This document shows, in pieces, positions 10,390 through 18,903 of a DNA stretch of 64,000 bases; position 1 is the stretch's first letter; each line of letters starts with the position of its first letter. The notes beneath the pieces were generated by a model. The model was given only the letters and a program-made list of their open reading frames with translations, searched no databases and was not told the DNA's origin. Source of the DNA: Candidatus Nitrosocosmicus sp. (GTDB taxonomy: Archaea; Thermoproteota; Nitrososphaeria; Nitrososphaerales; Nitrososphaeraceae); contig JARFXS010000003.1 in NCBI GenBank assembly GCA_029194465.1, positions 28,143 through 92,142 of the forward strand, read 5' to 3'. A program made the translations under genes and the position numbers.

Positions 10390-12108
10390 GTGATATTGTC
10401 TTCTTTTAGGATTCTTGATAACCAGAAGGATATCACTAAGGGTTTTACTCAGTTGCTCTATAACGCTGTGAATCATTTAGATGGTTTTGGAATTACCGAC
10501 CCAACACCGTTGATTTTAGAGTCAGAAGTAATTCAAGGATGCATCAGAAATTTAAGAGATCTGGGTAAAAGAGTTAGATACATTACAAATATAGAAAATG
10601 CAAACATAGAAAGTTGTAAGAAGATATCTGAAATTGTTGAGTTAAGACACTTGGACAAGATTCAAGGCGGAATAATTATAAATGATTTTGAATATTTAGG
10701 TTTGTTAGAATCGAGGAATGATGGCCCCGCCTCCAATCCTATTCACATCTATAGCAAAAATAAATGGCTGGTAGAACAACAGAGACTAATTTTTGACATG
10801 TTGTGGGAAAAGTCAATTCCAGCAAAGATTAGGGTTAAACAGATTGAACAGGGACTTGAAAGAGATGTTTGTGAACTTATAACTGATGAAAATAGCATTA
10901 TGACAAAATATGAACAGGCTCTAAGGTTGTTAGTTAAGGAGCTGCGTATTTTTTATTCTGCATCGGAAGATGATGTTCCTAATGAATGGATAGGGCAAAA
11001 AATTTCGGAAATCATAAGACATATTTCTAAGAGCAAATCAAAAGATATGAAAATAATAATAATAGTTCTTACCAACAGTTCGATTGACGGAAAAGCTCCT
11101 CTAACAGGGTTTAGCCAAATCGGGCAAGATTATGATGTAAGAATAAAATATATGACTAAAGAACCCGTAAACTTCCAATTATCTCGAGACCTGATGATTT
11201 TGACTGTAGATAGAAAAGAATTATTTATTTCAGAACTCAAAAATTTTGAGGAGATATCACGCAGTACATTTGAAAATGATATTAATTTTACCATCCATTC
11301 TAATAGTGGTTCGGTCGTATCTACTTACAATACAATTCTTGACATGATGTGGAGTCAGGATGAATTATATAAGAAATCAGAAGTGGCAATTACTCAACTG
11401 AAATTACAGGATAAGTTGCAAAAAGAATTCGTTCATAATTTTGCTAACGGATTGAGAAACCCATTGCAACCGATACTCGGGTTTTCCGAGATATTACTTG
11501 AGAAGAAGGAAGATTTCAGTGGATATGGTGACATTCTTGACATAATTAATGCATGTGCGCAAAAGCTTGCTAAACATGTTAACAATATGATCGATATCAC
11601 AGAAATAGAAAATGAAACCTTCATCCTACATAAGGAAACATTTGATCTGGTGAAATTGATAAGAGACGTTACTAAACAAATCAAAAAAAATATCTTATCA
11701 GTTACCAAAAAGAATTTTTGCATTTCTACGAATGTTGATAGCATGATGATAAACGCAGACAAAAATAGAATGAAATTCACGATTGAAAACGTGATCACTA
11801 ATGCAGTAGACATACCAAATTCTAACAATATCAAGATCTTAGTTGAGACGACTAGATCAAGTAGTAGTCAAAATGGTGACAAGAATCAATGTTTTGTTTT
11901 CGTAACTGTTATCGATGATGGAACTGGAATAGATAGAATGATTCTTCCAAGATTGTTTTCAAAGTTTGTTGCCGATTCTCGAGATGGGTTAGGATTGGGC
12001 TTGTACTTGGCTAAATATATTATTCAAAAGCATGGTGGAGAAATGTGGGCCGAAAATAACGAAAATGGCAAAGGAGCAACAATTCGATTCAGTCTTCCGA
12101 TACCTTAG
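10390..12108 (+). CDS. Soluble histidine kinase lacking the H-box histidine, duplicated sensor domain
   Basis: 572 residues, no membrane segment. Two related regions precede the kinase core: about residues 15-145, ending 'LVEQQRLIFDMLWEKS', and about 165-325, ending 'VVSTYNTILDMMWSQD'. This suggests a duplicated ligand-binding domain. The HisKA helix reads FVHNFANGLRNPLQPIL, where Asn353 (AAC at 11446-11448) replaces the phospho-accepting His and the next residue is Gly rather than Glu. The HATPase motifs are intact: IENVITNAVD, IDDGTGID and GLGLGLYLAKY. It starts at GTG 10390, with TTG 10396 as an alternative after a GGAG. It may act as a sensory ATPase or as the acceptor-less partner of another kinase. 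Confidence 0.85.
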   Translation: MILSSFRILDNQKDITKGFTQLLYNAVNHLDGFGITDPTPLILESEVIQGCIRNLRDLGKRVRYITNIENANIESCKKISEIVELRHLDKIQGGIIINDFEYLGLLESRNDGPASNPIHIYSKNKWLVEQQRLIFDMLWEKSIPAKIRVKQIEQGLERDVCELITDENSIMTKYEQALRLLVKELRIFYSASEDDVPNEWIGQKISEIIRHISKSKSKDMKIIIIVLTNSSIDGKAPLTGFSQIGQDYDVRIKYMTKEPVNFQLSRDLMILTVDRKELFISELKNFEEISRSTFENDINFTIHSNSGSVVSTYNTILDMMWSQDELYKKSEVAITQLKLQDKLQKEFVHNFANGLRNPLQPILGFSEILLEKKEDFSGYGDILDIINACAQKLAKHVNNMIDITEIENETFILHKETFDLVKLIRDVTKQIKKNILSVTKKNFCISTNVDSMMINADKNRMKFTIENVITNAVDIPNSNNIKILVETTRSSSSQNGDKNQCFVFVTVIDDGTGIDRMILPRLFSKFVADSRDGLGLGLYLAKYIIQKHGGEMWAENNENGKGATIRFSLPIP

Positions 12109-12478
12109 TTTTGATTTAGATATCAAGACCATAATTTGAAGCTTTTATCTGCTTCCCTAGTGTTTGTTACCATTGGACAATATGACAATCAACCTGAAGC
12201 AGAAACAAAAGTTATTTGTACTGCAGGGACACACAATAAAAATAAACAATGAACTCATCAGGATAAAGTGATTTTGGTACATCGATGTCCAAAAATAATG
12301 ATCCATTTACAGATTTTTGTAACAAAGTGAACAATTGCGATCAGAATGCTGCCAACCCTATTTCTCATGCAACAGGAGTGTCGGCAGATGGTATGAAAGT
12401 CTAGGGTGGATGTCAAGAAATAGAATCTCTTGCGGTACTCAATTTTCAAATAATTAATCATCATACCCAAATTAGGGT
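12109..12478. other. Intergenic stretch with one possible micro-ORF
   Basis: About 370 bp. A 39-codon plus-strand frame at 12285-12404 (starting MSKNNDPFTDFCNKVNNC) has two cysteines and reasonable codon use, but no family supports it. The remainder shows nothing. Confidence 0.35.
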
Positions 12479-12712
12479 TCATTTCACCGGACCCGGGTAT
12501 CTTTGTCTTCCCTGAAATGCTTCCAATATGTTGCGGCGAGAAAAAATAGACATGGATTGTTCCCCACTATTATAACCTCCCAATTCAATAAACTCCAGAA
12601 ACATCTTGAAGGTTTTTGGAAACTTCAACGATTCAGGAGATTCTAAAACAAGTGTAAATAAATCCACAGGATTAGTACTAAATTCTTGGATCCCTTTTTC
12701 CTCTAAGATCAC
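12479..12712 (-). pseudogene. N-terminal fragment of an archaeal tyrosine recombinase (integrase)
   Basis: The 77 codons hold 'FSTNPVDLFTLVLESPES', then 'FPKTFKMFLEFIEL', which resembles the N-terminal core-binding region of thaumarchaeal XerC/D-like integrases. The similar remnant near 63.06 kb reads 'TIFSALKSPVTR...VENFF'. No catalytic domain follows; the frame ends in unrelated sequence. The fragment begins 46 bp beyond the 3' end of tRNA-Ile and runs the same way, the typical position of an integrase in an element integrated at a tRNA gene. The family assignment is from pattern memory. Confidence 0.5.
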
Positions 12713-12758
12713 ATAATGTTACGATCACTGGGCTTGAATAAAGGGTCATCTTCGTAGT

Positions 12759-12831
12759 GGGCCGAAAGGGATTTGAACCCTCGGCCTTTCGATTATCAGT
12801 CGAACGCTCCACCAAGCTGAGCTATCGGCCC
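12759..12831 (-). tRNA. tRNA-Ile(GAT)
   Basis: A 73-nt cloverleaf. The acceptor stem GGGCCGA pairs with the 3' strand ending GGCCC, the D-arm is TAGCTCAG...GAGC, the anticodon stem TTCGA/TCGAA encloses CTGATAA (anticodon GAT), and the T-arm carries GGTTCAAATCC. The CCA end is not encoded. It stands alone and is bordered on its 3' side by an integrase fragment. Confidence 0.95.
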
Positions 12832-13209
12832 TTTTTTTCTATTTTCTAAAGGCTTTATTTTTGTAATATAAATGTAATTTATTGTGTTCCAAAGGCTAGT
12901 TTTTGCCAAGTACTCAAGCCTCACATACATTGTAATTAATCAACGACGCTCAATTTCTCTAATTAATTTATCCTTACCTCTATTACACTCTCCCTATCTG
13001 AAAATATGAACTAATTTTGGCCAAAGTTTCATATTTCGAATTTGAAAGTTTCATTTCTTATGATCATATTTAGCATTTGCTCTCGGATATAGTATTCTAG
13101 TAATTTGTTTTAATTTTGACTAAAAATTCCGTCAAAAATTCAAAAACCTTTCTGGTATTCAAAATGAAATGAGTAAAAAAATATACTACCGTGTTTTATC
13201 ATTAACTGC
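12832..13209. other. Intergenic region upstream of NAD kinase
   Basis: About 378 bp, strongly AT-rich, separating divergent tRNA-Ile and NAD kinase. It must hold both promoters. I saw no gene. Confidence 0.45.
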
Positions 13210-14010
13210 TTGAGTAATCGAATCCGATGTATTGCCATTTTTACCAAAAGAAATAATGAAGAATCTAGAAAAGTTTCTTACTTGTTAAGAGAAAAGTTGG
13301 CTGAGCAAGGGATTAATGTCATAGACTTTAAGAAGGACTATGATTCACATCGCCCCGATATGGGCATTGATGTTGATTTGGCTATAGCCATCGGGGGCGA
13401 TGGAACTACCATCAAGACTTTTAGAACGTTACCTCCAGATATACCAGTACTTTGTATAAATGCAGGTGGTACTCGCGGAATTTTGTCGGAGGTGTCAAAA
13501 GATTCGGTAGATTCAGTAGTGGACCCACTCTTGAATGGCCATTATTTTCTCGATAGAAGGATAAGAATTGTAGCACAGATTGATGATGATACCACGGTCC
13601 CCGCTCTAAACGATTACGTCATAATGCGATCTGATCTTACCAAAACACCTTTGTTTTATCTCTCTATCAATGACGATGGATATAGTCAAAAGATGGATGG
13701 AATGATAGTTTCTACTCCTACTGGATCCACAGGACATTCACTATCCAATGGCGGGCCGATACTTCAAGAACATTTGGACTGTATGTTGATTACCCCAATA
13801 GGATCCGTTAATAGGCTGCCTTCTTTTGTGTTACCTTTGATGGCAGTTACTATTAGCGCGAATCATGATCTCAAATTAATTATGGATGGACAGCTTGTTA
13901 AGGAAATCCAGGAGAACCAACCTATAAAGATTTCAAAATATCGGTATGATGCTGTTTTTCTCAGATTCAACAAGAATGATACTCGACAGATGAATAAACT
14001 TGGATTCTAG
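13210..14010 (+). CDS. ppnK: NAD kinase
   Basis: 266 residues. It phosphorylates NAD to NADP using ATP or polyphosphate in the cytosol. The diagnostic GGDGTT motif is at residues 60-65 and 'CINAGGTRGILSEV' follows. The second family motif, TPTGSTGHSLSNGG, lies near residue 170. Length fits archaeal NAD kinases. The start is TTG 13210; no ATG is available before the conserved 'IAIFTKRNNEESRKV' strand. Its 3' end overlaps the NOB1-like gene by 11 bp, implying one transcript. Confidence 0.93.
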   Translation: MSNRIRCIAIFTKRNNEESRKVSYLLREKLAEQGINVIDFKKDYDSHRPDMGIDVDLAIAIGGDGTTIKTFRTLPPDIPVLCINAGGTRGILSEVSKDSVDSVVDPLLNGHYFLDRRIRIVAQIDDDTTVPALNDYVIMRSDLTKTPLFYLSINDDGYSQKMDGMIVSTPTGSTGHSLSNGGPILQEHLDCMLITPIGSVNRLPSFVLPLMAVTISANHDLKLIMDGQLVKEIQENQPIKISKYRYDAVFLRFNKNDTRQMNKLGF

Positions 14011-14494
14011 AAAAGAATATGTAACGGATTCCAATATTTTTTACAGCGGAATACCATTTCAAACCACCTCAGATTATGTTTATTATATAACACCTGCTAT
14101 TCAGGAGGAAATAAATCACATTAAGAGACGAATCGATGGATTGAATTTATTGATAAATGCAGGAAAGGTAAAAATTCATGAACCCGATACCATTATGCAT
14201 TCCATCGTCAAACGAAAATGTATAGATTTGGGCCAATTGGAATTATCAAAAGCTGATCATTCAGTAATTGCACTTAGCTTACAGCTTAAGTTACCCATCT
14301 TATCGTCCGATTATGCTCTGGCTAATGCTGCAAAATATTTTTCTATAAACGTATTGACGCCCGGAAAAAAAAATTTTGTGACAAAAAAAACAACAAAGTA
14401 TTGCAGTATATGTAAGACTTTTTTTGATTTAAAATCAAGTTTTTGTAACAGGTGTGGTAACTCGCTAGTTCTCAAAAAAGAAAAGATTCGCTAG
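14000..14494 (+). CDS. NOB1-like endoribonuclease (PIN domain plus zinc ribbon)
   Basis: 164 residues. A PIN nuclease domain comes first: acidic 'VTDSNIFYSG' at the N-terminus, 'LSKADHSVIALS' and 'ILSSDYALANAA', which supply the metal-binding Asp residues. A zinc ribbon follows with CSIC...CNRC. Archaeal NOB1 of this layout trims the 3' end of 16S rRNA during ribosome maturation. It starts at TTG 14000, inside the end of the NAD kinase gene. The usual first Asp of the PIN site is present (TDSN). Confidence 0.85.
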   Translation: MDSRKEYVTDSNIFYSGIPFQTTSDYVYYITPAIQEEINHIKRRIDGLNLLINAGKVKIHEPDTIMHSIVKRKCIDLGQLELSKADHSVIALSLQLKLPILSSDYALANAAKYFSINVLTPGKKNFVTKKTTKYCSICKTFFDLKSSFCNRCGNSLVLKKEKIR

Positions 14495-14747
14495 AAAGAT
14501 TTCATGTTGTAATCTAACTCACTAATGATTCATTAGCCAAGTTTGCAATTATTCTTTTATCAAGAATTCTTGAAAATGGAATTCTTGTCCTTAGATATCG
14601 GCTCGGTTATTGTTGATTGATTTGTTAAATTCTTTATAAGAATAGACAGTTAAGTTCTTAAGCAATTGATGTAATTGTGGTATATGAAAAATAATTTAAG
14701 TTTCACACATAGGAGAATGACAAATATGGTTAATTATTTTTTAAGAG

Positions 14748-14954
14748 ATGTATTGTAGATCAATCTGCAAAAAGTATAAAGCATACAAAACCAACGACTC
14801 TTTTAGTTATTACAGTCAAGGTTACAAATTGTGCAAAGAATGTGAATTGTTTCTTGAATGGCAGGGATTTAAATGTCCATGTTGTAATACTATTCTGAGG
14901 AGTAGACCACATAATTCATTTTCTAAACAGCGATTACGCTTTGGTCAACATTGA
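14748..14954 (+). CDS. Small zinc-binding protein conserved in Thaumarchaeota
   Basis: 68 residues with eight cysteines in CRSIC, CKEC and CPCC patterns, followed by an Arg-rich tail. I recall very similar short proteins (starting M-x-CRSIC and containing 'Y..G.K.C..CE.F..W.G..CPCC') across ammonia-oxidising archaea; their role is unknown. An AGGAG at 14711-14715 precedes an out-of-frame ATG at 14717 that would give a 13-codon peptide ending inside this gene, so a leader peptide or an indel is possible. Confidence 0.7.
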   Translation: MYCRSICKKYKAYKTNDSFSYYSQGYKLCKECELFLEWQGFKCPCCNTILRSRPHNSFSKQRLRFGQH

Positions 14955-14992
14955 AGATCAAGAAAAAATGATTGATATACTAGTCAATAAAA

Positions 14993-16222
14993 TCATTTCT
15001 TAAAGTAATCAATTTGCTGAGGAGTTAAACTGTCTATTTTTAAACCAAATGAATCCAATGCAGCCAATGTTATCTTCTTTTCAATTTTTTTTGGTGTATT
15101 ATAAATTTGGTTACCTAATTTTTCATGAAATTGAGAAAGGTAAACAATAGACAAGAACTGATTAGCAAAAGAAATACCCATTACTTCTGGAGAGTTACCC
15201 TCTGCACCAACCAAATTGATAACCCTCCCTTTTGCTAACAAGTAAATTTTCCTCTTGTTCTCTCCGACTCTGTAGCATTCGACATTCATTCTTGGAGAGA
15301 AATGATTCTGGTCTATAGAATTCAAATAATTAATGTCGATTTCTACGTCAAAATGGCCCGCATTACATAATATTGCTCCCTCGTTAATTTTTTCAATTTG
15401 ATCTTGGCCAATAACATTTACTTGACCAGTACAAGTTATGAAAATATCTGCATTTGATATTACTTCATCTAACGGCTTTACTTCAAAGCCATCAAAATAT
15501 GCCTCCAATGCTTTCAGTGGATTGACTTCTGTAATTGTAACTTTGGCTCCCATCCCGTTAGCACATCTTGCTACTCCCTTTCCAACCCATCCATAGCCGC
15601 AAACTACAATCCTCTTACTAGACAATAGTATCCCTGTAGTTTTTAATATCCCTTCTATTGTACTCTGTCCTGTTCCATATCTGTTATCCAACAGAAATTT
15701 TGTCCTTGAACGATTTACTGCGATAACTGGGTACATCAACAAACCTTCTTTACCCCATGCCATGAGTCTGTTAACTCCAGAAGTAGTCTCCTCAGTTCCG
15801 CCGATAATGTTGAACTTTCTACACAATGCCTTTTTGTGAAGCTCTCCCCCATCATCGGTAATAATGTGAGGTTTGGTATCTAGTACGCCTTCCATATTGC
15901 TGTAAAAATCTAGGAGGGTATCATCTTTTTTAGAAAAAATCTTAATGTCATTCATTATCAAAAATGATTTGATAGAATCCTGGATTGAGAGTGGATTGGC
16001 AGGGCACAAGTTAACCTCAGCACCAGCTTCTTTCAGTGCCATCAGTAATACCGAAGTTTCTTTTGTTATGTGTAGACAAATACCCAGTCTAAAATTTTGC
16101 AAGGCCTTTTTACATACAAATCTACGAGTTAAACGATCTAGAACGGGCATGTGCTTCTTTGCCCACAAGTATTCTGATTTTCCTATCTCATCCTCCTCTT
16201 TGATCTCAGAGCCAATTGCCAT
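14993..16222 (-). CDS. ahcY: Adenosylhomocysteinase
   Basis: 409 residues. It hydrolyses S-adenosylhomocysteine to adenosine and homocysteine, clearing the product inhibitor of SAM methyltransferases. It shows CLHITKET near residue 50, the substrate-site 'DDGGELH', the 'NRSRTKFLLDNRYGTGQST' segment and the NAD-binding CGYGWVGKG. Length matches the shorter archaeal form. It is convergent with the small zinc protein at 14748 and has the RpoP/zinc-ribbon pair upstream on the same strand. Confidence 0.95.
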   Translation of the reverse strand: MAIGSEIKEEDEIGKSEYLWAKKHMPVLDRLTRRFVCKKALQNFRLGICLHITKETSVLLMALKEAGAEVNLCPANPLSIQDSIKSFLIMNDIKIFSKKDDTLLDFYSNMEGVLDTKPHIITDDGGELHKKALCRKFNIIGGTEETTSGVNRLMAWGKEGLLMYPVIAVNRSRTKFLLDNRYGTGQSTIEGILKTTGILLSSKRIVVCGYGWVGKGVARCANGMGAKVTITEVNPLKALEAYFDGFEVKPLDEVISNADIFITCTGQVNVIGQDQIEKINEGAILCNAGHFDVEIDINYLNSIDQNHFSPRMNVECYRVGENKRKIYLLAKGRVINLVGAEGNSPEVMGISFANQFLSIVYLSQFHEKLGNQIYNTPKKIEKKITLAALDSFGLKIDSLTPQQIDYFKK

Positions 16223-16270
16223 CCAAATTTCATCTCATTCTAAATGATATGGTGGCAATAGTTCCATTTT

Positions 16271-16435
16271 CTACTTATAATCGCTTAATATGTCTGAGTA
16301 TCTTGCATCCTTGTATGCAACGTATTTAACATATTCTCCATATGTCTTATCAAAACCGCAATTATCACACTTGACTATAGAAAAATCATCGCTAAGAAAT
16401 GCCGCCTCTTTACAATCAGGACATCTTATTTTCAC
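16271..16435 (-). CDS. 54-residue zinc-ribbon protein
   Basis: It starts at GTG 16435, directly after the stop codon of rpoP with no spacer, so the two are surely co-translated. Two CxxC pairs (CPDC and CDNC) form a zinc ribbon, and the C-terminal half 'YGEYVKYVAYKDARYSDIL' is probably helical. No family name is known to me. Its coupling to rpoP suggests a transcription or RNA-binding role; that is inference. Confidence 0.65.
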   Translation of the reverse strand: MKIRCPDCKEAAFLSDDFSIVKCDNCGFDKTYGEYVKYVAYKDARYSDILSDYK

Positions 16436-16600
16436 TTAAATCGCTTTTAGTTGTTTTATAATTGGTTGTCTTACCTTTCTAAATACCCTGAACCCGCAAA
16501 TACATTTTATTTCTGGTAAGTATGACAATTCTTCTGCTGTTACGTTTGTGCCACATGACATACATTCATACGTTACCGCACCCATAACTTCGTTACTCAT
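16436..16600 (-). CDS. rpoP: DNA-directed RNA polymerase subunit P (Rpb12-like)
   Basis: 54 residues from ATG 16600. The pattern YECMSCG, then about 19 residues, then IKCICGFRVFRKVR fits the Rpb12/RpoP zinc ribbon and the basic tail that contacts the polymerase core. The second pair is CxC rather than the more common CxxC. It lies upstream of the 54-residue zinc protein and ahcY on the same strand. Confidence 0.8.
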   Translation of the reverse strand: MSNEVMGAVTYECMSCGTNVTAEELSYLPEIKCICGFRVFRKVRQPIIKQLKAI

Positions 16601-16729
16601 ACGTAATATCTCTCCGAACAGCTATATAATTATTATCCAATCAATAAACGTCAACTAGCTATCTACCTGTCCTTTCTCACTGATTTAGCAATAATTTTGG
16701 TTAAATTGGTTGAGAATATGAACAAATGA

Positions 16730-16963
16730 TTACTCTGCAAAACCAGTACATGCACAATAGCCAAATTCGTCTATCCGTTTATCACACCGAGGACATTTTT
16801 CAAAGTAATTGACCTCCCACATGTGTTTGCCATATAATTGATAATGTGTATCTATTTCTAAAGGAACAGTAAATTTCTGATCTATGTTCCCTGCCTGAGG
16901 ATCTTTAATTGAACCCTTATCCTTTTTATTCAATACTCCAGTTATTAGAAAAGGCAATCCCAT
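16730..16963 (-). CDS. Small conserved zinc-knuckle protein
   Basis: 77 residues. The C-terminal 'CPRCDKRIDEFGYCAC' carries two cysteine pairs that could bind zinc; the N-terminal half contains 'TVPLEIDTHYQLYGKHMWEVN'. Function is unknown. It is divergent from nnrD with 61 bp between starts. Confidence 0.65.
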   Translation of the reverse strand: MGLPFLITGVLNKKDKGSIKDPQAGNIDQKFTVPLEIDTHYQLYGKHMWEVNYFEKCPRCDKRIDEFGYCACTGFAE

Positions 16964-17024
16964 ATTTCTATTTAATTATCATTAAACTAAATATTATGAG
17001 GATCTTCTCTATTATTAATCCACG

Positions 17025-17888
17025 ATGAATGACTACTATTTAGTTAATGATGACCTTATTAGACAAATTATAAAACCTCGAAGTATTTTGTCGAGAAAAG
17101 GGGAAAACGGAATAGCCCTAGTCGTTGGTGGGAGCCGAATCTATCATGGTGCTCCTCTACTATCTTCCTTGGCTGCATTAAGGAGTGGGACTGACTTGGT
17201 CTATACAGCTATTCCAAAGATAAACCTAATTTCATCTCGAATTTTTTCACCTGATCTTATAATCTTACCATTTCCAGATGACAAGTTAACTACTGGATCA
17301 GTTAGAAGACTATTAAACACCGTACCGAAAAAAATTAATGCTGCAGCGATTGGGATGGGATTGAATGTATCTAAATCACAACCGTTGATCTTGCTTATCA
17401 AGGAGCTTTTGGGGGCTAATTCTCATCTAGTCATAGACGCTGGGGCTATCCTTCCTGAGATTTTACCAAATATATCCAATAATGACACCATAGTTACCCC
17501 ACATGCTGGAGAATTCAAACGGCTTTTTGGTGATAGCCCTACCACAAAGTTATCTGAACAGATCGAACTGGTATCGAGAAAAGCAAAGGAATTCGGCTTG
17601 GTAATAGTACTGAAGGGATATCAGAACATAGTCTCTGACGGTGTAAGCACTTTTGTTTTGGAAAGGTCCACTCCATCAATGACAGTAGGGGGGACAGGTG
17701 ATGTACTTTCAGGCCTAATTACGGGATTCAGGACAAAATATGGATCATTACATTCCTGTTTGCTTGGTTTATTCTTTAACGGGAAAGCAGCATCACGGTT
17801 ATCAAGTAAGATAGGATTTCACATGCTAGCTTCTGATCTTTTGACTGAGTTACCCTTCGTAATGAAGGAATATGATACCATCAACTGA
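17025..17888 (+). CDS. nnrD: ADP-dependent NAD(P)H-hydrate dehydratase
   Basis: 287 residues. It repairs hydrated NADH and NADPH using ADP. The ribokinase-like fold is marked by 'VVGGSRIYHGAPLLSSLAALRSG', the 'TPHAGEFKRLFG' motif and 'TVGGTGDVLSGLI', which contains the catalytic Asp. Only the dehydratase domain is present, without the N-terminal epimerase (NnrE) half seen in fused bacterial forms. It is convergent with a TrmB-type regulator. Confidence 0.9.
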   Translation: MNDYYLVNDDLIRQIIKPRSILSRKGENGIALVVGGSRIYHGAPLLSSLAALRSGTDLVYTAIPKINLISSRIFSPDLIILPFPDDKLTTGSVRRLLNTVPKKINAAAIGMGLNVSKSQPLILLIKELLGANSHLVIDAGAILPEILPNISNNDTIVTPHAGEFKRLFGDSPTTKLSEQIELVSRKAKEFGLVIVLKGYQNIVSDGVSTFVLERSTPSMTVGGTGDVLSGLITGFRTKYGSLHSCLLGLFFNGKAASRLSSKIGFHMLASDLLTELPFVMKEYDTIN

Positions 17889-17916
17889 TAACATTATGAA
17901 CTAATTTACTGACAAA

Positions 17917-18708
17917 TCACATATTGATAGGATCTATTTTGTTATTCCCTAAAGGTGTTGTTTCCATCTTAGTCCAAGTGTCGTTGAATTGATTAACTAG
18001 AGTGGGAACAAAAATTTCATGAGAATCAAAATAGGCTGATTTTGTCCCATCGTTATTAATTATTATTATACTATTGTTATCAAAGATGAACATATTTGTA
18101 CTAATCTTGGCACTTTTCTTATCTATTGCGTTAGGTAAAATTATTGAATCCGCCTGACACATAAAATCAAACAGTATTCTTACTTTTACTCCTCTATAAA
18201 TGGCCTTCAATATTTCTTCCTTAGAGGCATTTAGAATCACATTACCCCAATGATTTAGAGATATATCAATTGATTCATTTGTGTTTTTTAACAATTCAGT
18301 AATCTTGCTATCTGTGCAGAATTGATTTAAGACTAGATATCTTTTTTCCTCAATTCCCTTGTTCTTTAATCCATTTTCATTAATTTGCTGAAGTGTATCT
18401 ATTATTTTTCTTAAACTGTCAATCCTGTTTTGATACTTACTTAATATGTTGTCAAAAGAATCCTTAGGAGAAAGAGCCCTAAACATTAATGGCTTTTGGT
18501 AATTTATAAAAACTAAATTCTTTTTTTCCAGCTTTTTTAGAATGAAGTAGATTTTTGTCCTTGGCAAATTTGAGTAATATGCTATTTCAGTTGCTGAAAT
18601 CATGCCCTTGCCAAGCAGACTATAATATGCTGATGCCTCGTATTTTGTTAATCCTAACTCTTCTAGACCACCAAGAATTTCATTATTTACACTACCATCA
18701 GTTGACAT
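17917..18708 (-). CDS. TrmB-family transcriptional regulator
   Basis: About 263 residues from ATG 18708; the longer frame to 18789 only adds an unlikely hydrophobic leader. The N-terminal winged helix 'LGLTKYEASAYYSLLGKG...LPRTKIYFILKKLEKKNLV' is typical of TrmB. After a short coiled coil comes the PLD-like C-terminal sensing domain found in these regulators. The ligand is unknown. It sits between nnrD (convergent) and cdvC (divergent, about 195 bp between starts), so it may control cdvC or itself. Confidence 0.85.
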   Translation of the reverse strand: MSTDGSVNNEILGGLEELGLTKYEASAYYSLLGKGMISATEIAYYSNLPRTKIYFILKKLEKKNLVFINYQKPLMFRALSPKDSFDNILSKYQNRIDSLRKIIDTLQQINENGLKNKGIEEKRYLVLNQFCTDSKITELLKNTNESIDISLNHWGNVILNASKEEILKAIYRGVKVRILFDFMCQADSIILPNAIDKKSAKISTNMFIFDNNSIIIINNDGTKSAYFDSHEIFVPTLVNQFNDTWTKMETTPLGNNKIDPINM

Positions 18709-18903
18709 CACGATCAACAATGTAGCATAAAGGATAGTAAGAAGGTGTGTCAAAAATATTGTATTAATAATTAAAAAAAAGACAACCACAAGTCGTTGTT
18801 GACTAAATCAAAACAGGTTTATTTTTTTTTATTCTTTTGATTAAAACTATTTACTTCATATCCTATCAAACAAATTAGAAATATACGATGAGAACGTAAT
18901 ACT

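Noticed and set aside
12258..12482. 74-codon minus-strand frame upstream of the integrase fragment
   Set aside because: Cys/His-rich by chance, overlaps a better 39-codon frame on the other strand.
14717..14758. Possible 13-codon leader peptide before the small zinc protein
   Set aside because: Good AGGAG, but there is no attenuator structure or known precedent; noted only in the gene entry.
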